Assembly: GCA_030512295.1 (NCBI GenBank)
Contig: JAULSR010000002.1
Span: 4,092,001-4,156,000 of the forward strand
Reading direction: 5' to 3'
From: Bombardia bombarda
Taxonomy: Eukaryota; Ascomycota; Sordariomycetes; Sordariales; Lasiosphaeriaceae
Length of the DNA: 64,000 nucleotides
Shown: piece by piece, positions 45,246-58,031 of the stretch
How positions within the stretch are numbered: the stretch's first letter is position 1
How the letters are laid out: each line of letters opens with the position of its first letter
Notes under the pieces: model-generated
Seen by the model: only the letters and a program-made list of their open reading frames with translations
Databases searched by the model: none
Told to the model about the DNA's origin: nothing
Program-made: the position numbers and the translations under genes

Positions 45246-45459
45246 TACTGATGGTAATGTATGATTACTTAGAAACACAACTGATGTCACACCTCTTGCG
45301 GCAGCAGCAACTACTTACACTACTACACTGCACCTCACCTTATCGTCAACCTGGAAAGCTAACTGAGATAAAAAAAAAAATTTCCAGCTCATTTCTGTTC
45401 CCACCAGACCTTTACTTCCCACCCTGGAGATCTCTTTCCGCCAGCACAACTGCAGCAGC

Positions 45460-46394
45460 TCATGCTGTTGGAGTCGCTGCTGCGGCCATAGGCGCGCTGG
45501 CAGAACTTGGACTCTTAATTGTTGCCGTGATAGTTGCTGTGCTGCTGCTGCCCGCCCTTGCCGATGCTGCACTCTTATTGTAGCTCTTATCCCACAGGCA
45601 GGCCTCGCCCTCGCCCGAGTACTGACCCGGAATCCACGAATATTGATCGGTAAAGTCCCAGATAGTTATTCCTAAGTTCCAAGTCACATTGCAGCGGTCA
45701 GCAACGTTTCTCATGCCCGGACTTCTGGGGGTCTTATTGTCTTACCGACACACTTGGGCGTATCGATACAGGCCCCCACCACCTCAAGGTAGTCTTTGGC
45801 TTGCTGTTCTTTGTCCGCGGCAGAGGTGTGGGCAGCTTCAAATGACGGATGTCAATCTCGGTATAGGCGACCTCGTCAACCAGCTCTGAGAATCGAGCCA
45901 TGGTGTCCATCAGCTCCTTTTTAGAGGGCGACTTTCCCACGCGCGAGTGACCCTGCATACCGATACCATCAACGCGTGCCCCAGCAGCCTGAACCGTCTT
46001 GACGAGCGTGTATGTGGCGTTGATTTTTGCATTGCAACATCGCTCGATGTTGAAGTCGTTGTAGTAGAGCTTGGCAGCTGGGTCGGTGGCCGCAGCGGTT
46101 TTGAATGAGTGCGTGATGTAGTCAATGCCCATGGCGCGGTACACTGTGCAGTGTCTCAGTATGTGTGTGTGTGTGTGTGGACGGGTTTTAACGATATGAA
46201 GATATGAAGCGCATGCATGACATACTTGGACTCTGACGATATTTCCCATCATCCTCCAGCGCCTCGTTGACCACATCCCAGGCATAGCACTGCCCCTTAT
46301 AGTGACCCGCTACATTTTGGATGTGCGCGTTGTTATGATGCGTTGCATTTGGTCCTTGCTGTACGCGCTGCTGACTGTGACACGATATTGACAA
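45460..46394 (-). pseudogene. GH10 endo-1,4-beta-xylanase, truncated and frameshifted
   Basis: Recognisable GH10 blocks on the minus strand are HYKGQCYAWDVVNEALEDDG (acid/base Glu), AAKLYYNDFNIE, GARVDGIGMQGHSRVG, VAYTEIDIRH (nucleophile Glu), and after a splice TIWDFTDQYSWIPG. Introns with proper borders lie near 46146-46245 and 45672-45733. The first about 110 residues of a GH10 barrel and any signal peptide are missing. Near 45817 a one-base loss shifts the frame so that ADKEQQAKDYLEVVGACI follows out of frame. The tail is Ser/Ala-rich (linker-like) without a clear CBM1. The enzyme would have cut xylan outside the cell; this copy is dead. Confidence 0.75.
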
Positions 46395-46563
46395 GTTTAA
46401 TGGGTATCCATATAGAACTTTTATGTTGCACTCGGAGAGTAGGGAACACGTTACCCCAGCTAGGAAGTTGGTTGTACCAGAGAAGACTCCCTATTTCAGA
46501 CTAAACTGGTCATTAGGAGATGCTGTCGTGTGTTGCATCATTAAGTAGACTTGATGTCTCATG

Positions 46564-47722
46564 TTACAACTCCAAGGGCAACTTGAACAGCTTGATTGCA
46601 TTCTCTCGCCCAATTGCAAGCTTCTGCTCCTCAGGAAGCTGAATAGCCTTCCACCAGTCCTGTGCCTCCTCGATTGTATCATAGGGGTAATCTGAAGACT
46701 TTAGCGTGAACTCCGGATAGTTTCTGTGCCAATGTACTTACCAATTGAGAACAGGCACCTGTCGGCGCCAATGGCGTCGATGCAGAATTTGAGTCCTTCG
46801 GTGCTGAAGTCCCCTGAAGACGTAATAGAAACATTGTGGGTAAAGTAGTAGCTGTAGTCATGTTTTGACGGCCTCGTTGCTTTCTTTACGGGCTTGTTAT
46901 ACCAATGATCTGCGCGCCAGAGATTGAATGGGATCCTGTGCTCACGTTAACATCACTGCTGCGGCGAGTTCTCGACGACTGCGCACATAAGTGCCGGAAC
47001 TTACCCCTCTCCCAGATGACCGCATACCACTTGCAACTTTGGAAACTTGTCAAAGACACCACTTGAGCACAGCGCGTAAATGTGCATGCTGAGGTCCAAG
47101 TGGAACTGCACGGCCGCACCTAGTATCTGCTTTCTATCCCCATACCTCGTTCCCTTTTCCAGATCCTTGGCAGGCGGGTATCGAGGGTGCAAGTAGACAG
47201 GCACGCCAAGCTCCTCCATGACCTGCCAGAAAGGGAGATACTCCTCAGCGTCAAAATACTTCTTCCCTTCCCCCCAGGTGTGACAACTTGGTAGTCGTTC
47301 AGCATAACGCCAAACATACCCAGCTCCTTGACGGCGCGCGTCGCTTCGGCCGCGGCCTCGGCAGCATCATGCATGGAGACAGATGCGAAGGCACCGAACC
47401 GAGCAGGGTTGAGGGCGACCTGCTCGGCAAGCCAGTTGTTGGCATCGATGGATATCTTGAGAGCCTTGGCAGGATCGGGCTCACCCTGTGCGCCGGGTGA
47501 AGTCAGGGAGAGAAGCATGTACTCGACACCATGCTCGTCCATCTGGGCGAGACGGGATGAATGAATGTCGACAAGGGACTTGGTGTGCCCATGATTGGCG
47601 AGCTTGGTTGGATCTTGGCCTGGGTTGTACAGCGTGGCTGACTCGGCCATCCAGGAAATGCCGTCCGGGTTGAGCACCGCCTCCTCGATCGCGACGGTAC
47701 CTCTGGGTGCACGCTGAGACAT
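46564..47722 (-). CDS. 2,3-dihydroxybenzoate decarboxylase-like amidohydrolase, one frameshift
   Basis: Minus strand, exons 47722-47005, 46935-46742 and 46691-46564. Family marks are the N-terminal AIEEA (metal Glu), VPVYLHPRYPP (metal His), the GHLGEG|IPFNLWR block made by splicing intron 46936-47004, and the metal Asp in FSIDYPYDT. This is the ACMSD-type non-oxidative decarboxylase family (2,3- or 2,6-dihydroxybenzoate, salicylate). A single base is missing in a G6 run (plus strand C 47270-47275): upstream LNDYQVVTPGG and downstream EGKKYFDAEEYLPFW are in different frames. It could be a real null allele or an assembly error; all else is intact. It is divergent from the aldehyde dehydrogenase gene. 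Confidence 0.75.
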
Positions 47723-48320
47723 GTTGACCCGTTCGCTGAAAGGTGGTGTTCAGTTGGGATGTGGATTCTGGAGTTTTCACATGGGACGTACTACCAGTTT
47801 CATTCCTTTGGAGAATTGTTGTCTTTCTGTCTCGTAAGCACACGAGCTGGTGTTTGGTCAATGCCAGTCACATTGTGAGAGCAAGATGGCTTCGATCGTG
47901 AGAGGGGTTGAACTAGTTCGGTCTGCTGCTGCCATCCTGTAAGGGTGTACGGGAACTGCTCTACCAGCATCTGCCCGCAACGGATAATGCTTGCCGACTG
48001 TTCTCGGCTATCATCATCCCCGGGAAAGTGGGATTGGAAACTGCATGCAGCGGATGATTTGGGGAAAAGTGCTGGACCCTGTGTCCACCTCTACTCTGAT
48101 CCGGCGGGGTAGGTACCATGTTGTACAGACTGCAGAAATACCCGACTCGGATCTCTTGGCACATGTAACACGAAATGAATACCTATCTTTGCGGTATTTC
48201 CTCCCCGGTATTTCGTACAACAGATAGTCAGCCAACGTCGGTCGAGATTGGCTTCTTCGGGTTCAACCTTTTTGCTTTCTTCCCCCTCAGTAAAATTGGT
48301 CCACCACAACATTAAACAAG
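47723..48320. promoter_or_regulatory. Divergent promoter of the decarboxylase and aldehyde dehydrogenase genes
   Basis: 598 bp, no gene supported. The shared upstream region of two aromatic-catabolism genes suggests joint control. No specific site recognised. Confidence 0.45.
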
Positions 48321-49957
48321 ATGGAGCCAAAGAATGAGATGATACATCCGCGCATGCTGATCAACGGAGAGGTGTGTGCATAAGGGGCTCCATATCCTTC
48401 ACTCAGTGAACTGAAAGCGAAATACATCATCTAGCTCGTGGAGGCATCAGACAAAGGAACGTTTACCGTCTACAACCCCGCGACGCGCGATGTCTCCGCA
48501 CATGGTAGGCAGCATTGAACTCACTCGCCGGCAGCAACTCCCCATCTCCATTACCTTCTACTACACCAATAGCTCAGGTCATCTGTACTGACCATCACCG
48601 CCGGTCGACGAAACAAGTTCCCGAAGCATCAGTATCGGATACGAATGCAGCTGTGGCAGCTGCCAAAGCCGCCTTCCCAGCATGGTCCGCCCTCGATCCC
48701 ACAGCGCGCGGCGCATGCATGAAGAAGCTCGCCACCCTGCTTCATCAGCACAATGAGCAGCTTGCCCGACTGGAGGCAATCTCCATGGGCCTGCCCGTGG
48801 CCAAGTACTTCTACGGCCACACCGCCGCGTCCTACTTTGACACATACGCAGAAGCATGGCACCACATCCAGGGCCAAGCCAGCGTAAACACGCCCAAGCA
48901 CATCACAATGACGCTCCGTCAGCCCTTTGGCGTTGTCGCCGTCATCATCCCGTGGAACAACCCAGCCCATTTCTTTGCCAGCAAGTCGGCGCCGGCGCTG
49001 ATCACGGGCAACACCGTTGTCGTCAAATCCAGCGAAAAGGCACCCCTGGCGGTGGCTCTGATTGCAGAGCTCGTGGTCAAGGCCGGGTTCCCCCCCGGTG
49101 TATTTAACGTTCTGTCAGGGCACGGCATGCCATCGGGTCAGGTGCTGTCGGGACATATGGACGTGCGAGCCTTGACCTTTACCGGGTCTAGCCGGACGGG
49201 AAAGCTGATCCAGGAGGAGGCCGCTCGGACGAACCTGAAGAAGGTCATTCTGGAGCTGGGTGGCAAGTCGCCAGCCATCGTCTTTGGGGATGCAGACCTG
49301 GACAAAGCAGCGGAACAAACACAGCATAGTATCCAGGCCAACAGCGGCCAGCTTTGTATGGCCAACTCGAGGATCTATGTTCAGAAGCATGTGGCGGAGA
49401 AGTTTGTGGAGGTGTTTTTGAGAAAGTTTGCTGCTGCTGCGAGGGCGGGAGATCCGCTTGACAAGGCTACAAACCACGGGCCGCAAGCGGACGAGGTTCA
49501 GTATAAGAGCGTGATGCGGTACATTGAGGAAGGCAAGAAGACGGGAACTCTGGCGCTGGGCGGGGAGGGGAAGTTGGACACCATGAATGGGTTCTTTGTG
49601 GAGCCGACTGTGTTCTTGAACACCCCCGAGGGCGCCAAGATCATGAAGGAGGAGGTGTTTGGGCCGGTGGTGAACATCAATACGTTTGAGACGGAGGACG
49701 AGGTGGTGGCAAAGGCAAACGACACAGAATATGGTCTTTATGCGGCAGTGTATACCAAAGACATCAGCAGGGCGATGAGAATGGCAAGGAAGTTGGAGAG
49801 CGGCTATGTTGCCGTGAACTGCACCAGTCCCAACACAGGAAGGGATCTGCCGTTTGGCGGTTGGAAAGGAAGTGGTCAGGGAAGAGAGGGAATACTGTAC
49901 AGCATGAACAACTTCCTGGAGACAAAGAGTGTCATAATTCAGATAGACGAAGATTGA
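48321..49957 (+). CDS. Aldehyde dehydrogenase (NAD(P)-dependent)
   Basis: Three exons, 48321-48371, 48435-48504 and 48618-49957; 486 aa, normal for the family. The second splice (acceptor GAAACAAG at 48617) joins DVSAH to VPEASVSDTNAAV. Marks are VVAVIIPWNNP, TFTGSSRTGK (cofactor loop), ELGGKSP (general-base Glu), NSGQLCMANSR (catalytic Cys) and EVFGPVVN. It is a cytosolic oxidiser of an aldehyde to an acid; with the neighbouring decarboxylase and FAD monooxygenase a salicylaldehyde- or benzaldehyde-type substrate is plausible. Closest recognised class is the aromatic/betaine-type ALDH; the exact substrate is inference. Confidence 0.9.
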
Positions 49958-50043
49958 GGGCTGATGCTAGTTTTTTTATCCCAGACTACTACACCGACAT
50001 GGCTTGAGACTCAATGGCCAGGTGCTTCACACGCTGTGATAAA

Positions 50044-52080
50044 TCACCACAAATAACAGCCGTCTTTTCTCTCCCTACTCGCGAGAGCATCCTCCTTATG
50101 AACCACTTCTGCCACCGGAACTTGTCGCCCGACACAAACATATTTGCGGAACCGTCTTGCAGGCAAACGTGCCTCAAACTAACAACTCTGTCAGTGCCAG
50201 ATTCACTTTCGATAGATATCATTCGAACTGGGGGGGGGTGTTGCACGTACCATCTCATCAATCTCTTCCAATGTTCGGTCTTTGACTTCTGGGAGGAATA
50301 GGTAGACCCACAGTCTTGCCAGTAATCCCGATCAGCGGATTATTTCTAGGTAAAAAGGCTGCCCGACAGAGAGAGTTGAAGAAGTACTTACGCGGAGATC
50401 ACGCACGAGGGAGTCCAGATATACCCGTATTTTGGGCCCCAATTGAGCGACTCTGGATTGATGAAGTAGGGCGCCGTGAATGTCGTCAACCATGCAGCGA
50501 AGAACCCGATAAATGTCGCCAGACCAAAGGTGTGTGACCGCAGATGTTGCGAAGGTAGTTCACCGCCCGAAATCCATGCATACGTGGCGATCATGCCCTG
50601 GGGATAGATGTCAGTTCAAATATTGGTGCAAACCTACCCCATGATCCCAAGGGAGTCAGAGAAGCCCTAGAAAACCTACATTATAGGCTAAGAGGTAAAC
50701 CACAGCCAACCCAACAATTGCCTGGCCCGTCGATTTGGTCCCCGGGTTCATTTGATAGACTATGGCGGTAAGCAGCTGCGCCAGCCCACAGATCAGGAGG
50801 CCGGTTATGAGAAAGACGCGTCGACGGCCAAAATGAGTGATGACAGCGCTGTTGATCAAAATGGCTACGATGCCGACACCGTTGAGAATGCAGGCATTTT
50901 CGAAGGCATTCCCAATGCCAGCCATCTGGAAGAAGTAGGTCCCGTATGCTGCGTCATGTTTGGTGTTAGCTTTAAACCCTCTCTTTCATCAGGCAGAGAG
51001 CATGGAACAAATGGGGAGATAATGCCGTAACCGATCATAAACATTGCCCCACTCGCCCCCTGTACCGTGAGCGCGCATATGCTCAGGACCGTCCTACGCC
51101 TGTTGACCGGATCCCTGAACATGTCCATCATGCCGGCACTTTTGGTGATCTGATCTTCTGACTCAAGAGACAGCCTAATGTCGTTGATCTCATCCTCAAT
51201 CATGGCATCGGGATATGGTCGGTGCCAGCGCAGGGACTTGCGCGCCTCTTCGACTTTGTGATGTTGCATCAACCAACGGGGGGACTCGGGGATGAAAAGC
51301 AGTCCAATTGACATCAACACTGGTAGGATGTAAATGAGGCCGAGGGGGATCAGGTAGGCTTCGCGGCCGTCAATCTTGGCAGTAAAATTGTCGACGACGG
51401 TACCGATCAGGGAGCCGAATGAGGTCCATACTTGAAAGGAGGAGATCATTAGGCCACGGTAGCGAGCTGGAGATACTTCCTGTTTGGGTATGACACGTAA
51501 GAGACGGCCTACGCCACAAATGCGGGGGGGGGGGGGGGGATAGTGATAAGATACCTGGATATACAGCTGGGAAAACGTCATAAACATCCCATTGGCGAGA
51601 CCCAGGATAAGGCGACCTGCATAGAGACCACCGATGTCGGTTGTTGTCATCATGATCAAGTTGGAGATGATGCACAATACACTCGCGACCCAAATAGTCA
51701 TTCTGCGGCTCATAATTCTCGCAAAAGGACCAGCGGTAGATGAGCCGAGGCAGGCACCAAGAGTCATCAGGGATGAAATGAGTTGTTGGCGTTCTGTCGA
51801 GATGTTCCACCCTGTGGGGAGCTCGGGAGCTTCGTGACCAAAGACCTGGTAACGTTAATAATAGAGCCGGATACCTCATGGAAGGGAGACTGTGAGTGAC
51901 CTTGAGAAAGCCAACCATGGCCTGCAAACCACCAGTGAGACCAAAGTCGATGCCATATTGAAAGGGACAAATGGACACAAGGGTGCAGGCGGCGAGAGCT
52001 TTCCAGTGATCCTTGATGCCATATTGCCGATCCAGCTCGACTCCCTTGGTGACAGCGGGCGGATCTGCTGATTTGGTCAT
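50044..52080 (-). CDS. MFS transporter, sugar-porter family
   Basis: Minus strand, at least six short introns. Start ATG at 52080 (MTKSADPPAVTKGVELDRQY). Visible blocks are the first helix with FQYGIDFGLTGG, GRLILGLANGMF, EVSPARYRGLM, FIPESPRWLM, RHR-like loops, the Glu/Arg end of helix 10 (ISGGELPSQHLRSHTFGL) and the C-terminal FLPEVKDRTLEEIDEMFEAR. These define the sugar/quinate/alpha-glucoside porter family. The stop follows ...DGCYLW at 50046. One intron (about 51490-51555) contains a G12 tract. It lies between the ALDH and P450 genes, so it may import an aromatic acid or glycoside rather than a simple sugar. Exon ends are approximate. Confidence 0.85.
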
Positions 52081-53387
52081 GGCTCCTGTATTGCTCGGAA
52101 CTTGACGATGAAAGTGGGCAGATAGATACACTCGGTCCACGTTCAGTGAGTTCCAAGTCCGCCTTTGTACGCCATTGGTATGAGGGCGAGGTGTGTCAAC
52201 TTGCTTATATGCCGCTCGCACTCCAGTAGTCTTTCACCTTTCCCGGATTCTTACGTAGCATGAAATCTGCATCTAACAAGTTATGACAACATTTGCACTT
52301 ATTTTCGTCAATGTCAATCAATGCCCTGTGCCTCCAATTGGAAGCTTGCCATCTGATTGCTTGCTGGCTGCAATGAAGCGACTGCGTCTGTTGGAATTTG
52401 CTAGCGACAGGATAGAGTTATCGCGCCGCATCGGAATTGTTTCCATATTACAAACACATAGCACCCCGGCTCCAACCCCCGCTTTCTTTTCTTCTTGGTT
52501 TCTTTTCTTCTTGGTTTCTTTTCTTCTTGGTTTCTTTTCTTCTTGGTTTCTTTTCTTCTTGGTTTCTTTTCTTCTTGGTTCCAATTAGGGTCTGTAAAGT
52601 CGAGTGGCAGGCCAATGTCGCATTGTGCCGACATCTGCTTGCTAACATTCTACGGGACAAGGTCGTCCACCTGATTAGGGGTCATTTATGCAACTGCCGC
52701 GACGGAGCCAACGTGCCTTGGTTGCTTGGATCACCACAAAGTGGGGCAGCCGTCATTGGAGTTGTGTGGGGATGCAGGCATGCAAACTTGCAACCATCAA
52801 ATTGAAGCCATGGTCAAGGATAATTGGAGATAACCTGGGGTAGCACAGGGGTTAGCGGGAGGGGTGGAGACGAGGTGGAGAGGGTGGAGAGGGTGGAGAG
52901 GGTGGAGAGGGTGGAGAGGGTGGAGGGTGGGTACTAGAAGTCTAGCGCACACGGGTGAGGTGTCAAGAGGGGGGGAGTCCAGTGGGGAAAGAAGCGCGAC
53001 GTGATAAGACGACTTAGTCTGCGTTACTTCGTACTAACGACCTAATTAGTTTCAATAGCTTGAATAGTAATAATTCTGCAACTGATTGTAGTCATGTGTC
53101 TGATCACGGAAGTCGTTTCCCGAACAAAACAAATGCATTCCTTTCCCCTCATCAGCACCACCTCTAGTCCAGGGGGGCTCCGGGTCCAATCACGCCAATG
53201 CCGGCGGGTAGATAAATCACCGACCATCAACCGGGGCCGGGGTTCGGACATCGTGGTCCGCAACTTCTCATGAAGCTCTTTTGCCAAGTTCAATCCTGCG
53301 CTGTCTGGTGCTCATTCTTCATCATCATCCACTACGCCAACTGAAGAAACAAAGCAACAATATCGGAGGACACGTGTCAACGTCGAC
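52081..53387. repeat. Intergenic, 1.3 kb, with two minisatellites
   Basis: Six perfect copies of a 16 bp unit (TTTCTTTTCTTCTTGG) at 52483-52578 and five to six copies of a 10 bp unit (GTGGAGAGGG) at about 52874-52929. Frames across them only encode the repeats. It holds the promoters of the transporter (minus) and the P450 (plus). No gene supported. Confidence 0.8.
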
Positions 53388-55318
53388 ATGCTCTCAGACC
53401 GGTTTCTGGACCAATTGACGCTGGTCAAAGTCCAGGTCGCCATCCTGGAGTTTGGGATTCTCAATGTGCTCGCCACGGTGCTGGCCATCGCTGCCACTGC
53501 GATTGCTGTTGACTATGGCCGCATGCTGTACATGAGATCAAAAATGCCGCCAGGGCCATTCCCGTTGCCCATCATCGGCAATACATTTTTGCTGCCAAAG
53601 AACAAGCCATGGATATACTTCGAAGAGCTATCTAAGAAGTTCAATGTTCCATTAATCACGTTTTGGATCGGGCGGTAAGCAATGCGTCTGGAGGACTGGC
53701 AGTCAATTTGCGCAGGCTGAAATATCCCAAAGCTGACCAAAATCCCAGAAACCCCACGATTTGGATCAATGATGCCTGGTGTGCTCACGAAATCTTTGAG
53801 AAAAAAGCGCAGATCTATGCCTCTCGTCCGCGTATGGTGGTATTTGGCGAGCTGGGAACGGGGCAGTCCAACCTGGTGACAATGCGCATTCTCAACAATG
53901 CCGACCGTGACCACTGGCGCATCCACCGCAAGCTCATGCACCTGGGTGTCGGTGTCCAGTCTGTTCGGGGGTACCGAGAGATACAAAACAACGAGAGCAA
54001 GGTTGTGGCCCTCGACCTGCTGCGCGCTCCTGACGAATATGTCAAGCATCTGGAGCGCTATGCCACCAGCGTGGTGTCCATCATCGCCTTTGGAAGACGG
54101 GTTGCCAGCTACAACGACCCCATCATCACCGAGGTCATTGCTCTGATGCAGCTTGCGGCCGATCTGAACGTGCCGGGAAAATCCTTCCCCATGCTGCTCG
54201 AAACATTTCCAAGTAGGTCCAAGGACTGTTGTCCCCCATATCTTCACCATTGATCCCAATGTGGCTGAACACCAACAACCATCTCAGTCCTAGCAAAGTT
54301 CCCCCGCTTCATGCCGTGGTTTCGCGGAGTATTGGGCCGCTCTCAAAAGGGCGGACACTACTTCTTCCATACCCTCGCGCAGGAGGCCGTAGAGCAGTAT
54401 GACGCAAAGCCGCCCTCGGAGCAGGCTTCGATGCCAACCCCCTACTGCAAGACCTTGGCCAGCGAGGCTGCCAAGTACAACCTGCCTGCCAATGAGCTTT
54501 CTTCTCTCACGGGAAACCTCTTTGGTGCTGGTGCTGACACATCCTCCTCCACGCTGATCACCTTCATCCTTGCCTGTTGTGCATTTCCCGAGGCAATGCA
54601 CAAGGCCCAGAAGGAGATTGACGCCGTTGTTGGCCCCGGAAGGTCTCCGCACTGGGACGACTCGCCAAACCTCCCCTACGTGAATGCATATGTCAGGGAG
54701 GTGCTGAGGTGGCGGAGCGTGGCCATAATCGGCGGCCAGCCTCACAGCCCAACCCAAGACGACACCTACAACGGCTGGTTGATCCCCGCGGGCTCATGGG
54801 TACAGGGCAACGTCTGGGCTATACACCACAATGAAAAGGAGTTTCCGGATCCGGATCGCTTCTACCCCGACAGGTATCTTGATGGCAACGACCATAAGCG
54901 CGCATTCCCGGGGGACAGGGGCTACATGACCTTTGGCTGGGGGCGTCGCGTGTGCTCTGGTCAGGCCCTGGCCGAGCAAGGGACGTGGATTACAGTCGCG
55001 AGACTGCTCTGGGGGTTCGACATCAAAAAGACAAGGGATCCGCAAACAGGGAGGGAGGTGGACGTGGACATCTTTGCCTACACCAATGGGCTCAATATGC
55101 GGCCTGTGCCCTTCAAATGCGATATTGTCCCCAGGAGTGAGGAGATAAAAGACAGCTTTGTGAGAGAGGGCGAGCAGGCCCTCAAGGATCTCAGGGTTCA
55201 TGAAGGCGAAAGCAAGTATAGAATGAGCACCTTCTATCTAGAGCAGAAGAAGAAGTACAAAGAGGAGCCAGTCTTGGATGAAAATGGCAATGTGAAGGTG
55301 GTGAGTGTGCAGCCTTAA
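53388..55318 (+). CDS. Cytochrome P450 monooxygenase
   Basis: Three exons, 53388-53674, 53749-54212 and 54288-55318; 593 aa, somewhat long for the family because of an N-terminal lead and a charged C-terminal tail. N-terminal membrane segment about residues 22-42, then the Pro-rich hinge PPGPFPLPIIGN. The I-helix is GAGADTSSS, ExxR is REVLRWR, and the heme loop is FGWGRRVCSG with the ligand Cys. All parts for a functional ER-bound monooxygenase are present. By context it may hydroxylate an aromatic or xenobiotic substrate ahead of the FAD monooxygenase. It resembles the CYP families found in fungal degradation clusters; the subfamily cannot be named here. Confidence 0.9.
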
Positions 55319-56380
55319 ATCAGGTAACTTGAGGGGTGGCAACTTGGTCAGGTAGATTTGGTTGTCGATATACAACTTTGGGAGCGATTGTGTGGTAATA
55401 ATATGCATAGAATGAGGCAGACTTTCAACAGATACCTACCATGACTTTTGCACCAAATATCAAAATATCAACTGTGAGAATAACGACTGTGAGAATAACG
55501 AGCTTGCCTAGTAGAAGAGCAGCATGTTCAGCAAAATGATGGCTTTTAAACATACCAAGTGATTAGAAGGAGATGTTTCATTCGGCAGCTTGATGCTTTC
55601 ATCAAATAGTATCAGCCGGTCGATAGCCAGGTCTGACTTACCTGGTTACCTCAGATATTCTAACTCATACTTCAACTCTCTCCAGACTGCGAAGTTGATT
55701 GGGCTTTGTAACAGCCCGTGATGTATCACCATCTTTTCCGTTGTGTCTTGGAGAGACACAATTGGAACAGCGTGACGGAGCACAACAGCCTCTCTCCCGG
55801 GGTGGATGGGATGGGAGTCGTTTCCCTCGGTGCGGGGAATCATTCCCTCCCTGATGCTCGACGACCCCTCTCGGAAGCAGACGGATTCGGCAGATGGGGG
55901 GGAAAGGAAATGGGGGAAAGGAAAAGCGGCAAAATGCACCACACAGAGCTGCAGGGTGACCGCACATGCAGCCAGCATAGGCTGATGATATCAAGAGCGC
56001 GCAACCCGGGGCTTTTAAATATCCAATGGCCCAAAGGATACAGAAGAAGATGGCAAGCTGTCAGCCAACCAGATCTGTGGATTCCCTTCGCAGCAGGCTA
56101 TGACTATCATCCCTGACGACGGGTTGTTGTTGTACGCGAAATAATTGGAGAAGCACAGCAGCAATTCATAATATCATAACAACCTACCCACCCTCCTTCG
56201 TCTTTGCTTGATCACTGGACGACAGCTTTATTCGCGGTCGGCAAAGATTTGACAGGTCAGGAACGACTTGAGCGTGATGCTACCTCGTCTGCTGCATATC
56301 GCGAAATAGGAATTCACAAGCAGACAGACAAGACTGATACATCGTCACCAACCCAGATTCTAGGGATTATCTAGACAAAT
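55319..56380. other. Intergenic, no gene seen
   Basis: About 1.1 kb between the P450 and the FAD monooxygenase genes, both plus strand. It has a tandem duplication of GTGAGAATAACGACT-like sequence near 55469-55500 and purine-rich runs near 55895-55930. No frame with recognisable content. Confidence 0.5.
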
Positions 56381-57803
56381 ATGACGTCCCCCAAGTCTGG
56401 AATTAAAGTCGTCATCGTTGGCGCGGGATTCGGCGGTCTCACGGCAGCCATCGAGTGCCACCGTCAAGGTCATGATGTCTCCATCTATGAGAACTTTCCA
56501 GAGCTCAAGACCTTGGGCGACATCATCTCGTTTGGGGCCAATGGCGGCCGCATCTATACGCGCTGGGCCGACGGTGAGATTGCACGCCGGCTGCGGGCTC
56601 TGAGCATCGACTTGAGCGAGTACGGCTTTCGAATCCACAAGTACGATACAGGCGAGGTGGTGTATCACCAACGGAACCCACCGCAGAATCCCGAAGCACC
56701 CATCTTCAACGGCCACAGAGGAGAGCTCCACGAGGTGGTGTTCAACTATGCGAGAGACGAGCTGGGCATTCCCGTCCATCTGGGGCAGTGGGTGGAGGAG
56801 TATTTTGAGACGGAGGGCGGCGCGGGAATCGTCTTGAAGGATGGCGAGAAGGTCTATGCCGACATTGTCATTGGCGCTGACGGTGTGCGGTCCAAGGCGA
56901 GGGAGCTGGTGCTGGGATATGTCGACAAGCCCAAGAGCAGCGGATATGCTGTTTGGAGAGCGTGGTAAGTTTCAGCTTGGTCACATTGACGTTTTGCGAG
57001 TGAGACCTGACAGAGCAAGGTTTCCCAATACCGACATGATCCTCGACCCGTTGACGAAGGAGTTCTGCGAAAACGGCGACACCTTCAATGGCTGGATCGG
57101 ACCTGATGTCCATTTCCTCTTCAGCACCATAAAAGGCGGCAAGGACTGCTGCTGGGTGTTGACCCACCGCGACGAGCACGATATTGACGAGTCCTGGTCA
57201 TTTCCGGGCAAGGTCGAGGACGTTTTCAAGGTACTGGAAGGTTGGGATCCAGTGTGCAAGGCCATCGTCGAGAAGACGCCAGCACTTGTCGACTGGAAGC
57301 TCGTGTACCGCGACCCATTGCCGACATGGGTCAGCAAGCATGCCCGCATTTTGTTGCTCGGTGATGCCGCGCATCCTTTCTTGCCGACGAGCGCGCAGGG
57401 TGCAACTCAGGCGATGGAAGATGGAGTGACAATTGCCGTGTGCTTGAAGAGGGCTGGGAAAGACAATGTGCCCGGCGCTGTGAGAGCACACCAGGATATA
57501 CGGTGCGTTCACTTTACTAAAGAGTTTGACTGGTCTGACTCATGCTAACAAATCTGCACGGATAGCTATGAGCGCGTGAAGCTGGTGCAGAAGAGCGGCG
57601 AGCACAACCGTGACAGATGGCACAAGACAGACTGGGCCAAGGTTTCAGAGGACCCAAAGAGTATAGGGTTTCCACGGGAAGAATGGATCCATCTGTTTGA
57701 TGCGGAGAAGCATGCCGAAGAGGTTTTTGACGATGCGTTGAAGCGGGCAACAGAATCTGACACAGCCAGCCCAGGCTGGATCGTTGTTGCCCAAAGGGTC
57801 TAA
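56381..57803 (+). CDS. FAD-dependent monooxygenase, salicylate hydroxylase-like
   Basis: Three exons, 56381-56964, 57020-57502 and 57566-57803; 434 aa. The FAD-binding start is VVIVGAGFGGLTAAIE with the acidic end IYEN, the second motif is IGADGVRS, and LLGDAAHPFLPTSAQG binds the FAD ribityl chain. This is the class A flavoprotein hydroxylase family, which includes salicylate 1-hydroxylase and 6-hydroxynicotinate-type enzymes. The likely reaction is ring hydroxylation, possibly with decarboxylation, to a catechol. With the decarboxylase at 46564 it supplies a second possible entry to catechol. No ring-cleaving dioxygenase is visible in the window. Substrate by inference only. Confidence 0.9.
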
Positions 57804-58031
57804 CCACGGTGGCGGTTTAGACTCCCTGCAAGTGAGAAGTGAATTGGGATCATTCATGATAGATGGAATGTGATAGACGCGAGGAGGGCCTGGGTGGATA
57901 GACATGCCTCTCAGGGGATAAGGGGGTCAGTCTACAAGAAAGCACTTTCTGACCAGCCTTTCTTTCCATCATGTGCATTCTCCGACAAATTCACCCGAGT
58001 TCTCAAGGGTGAACCCTCATCACCGCCCATT

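Noticed and set aside
52283..52588. Frames of 70-120 codons across the 16 bp repeat
   Set aside because: Only encode the repeat (FFSSWFLFFL or KKRNQEEK type), with no flanking homology.
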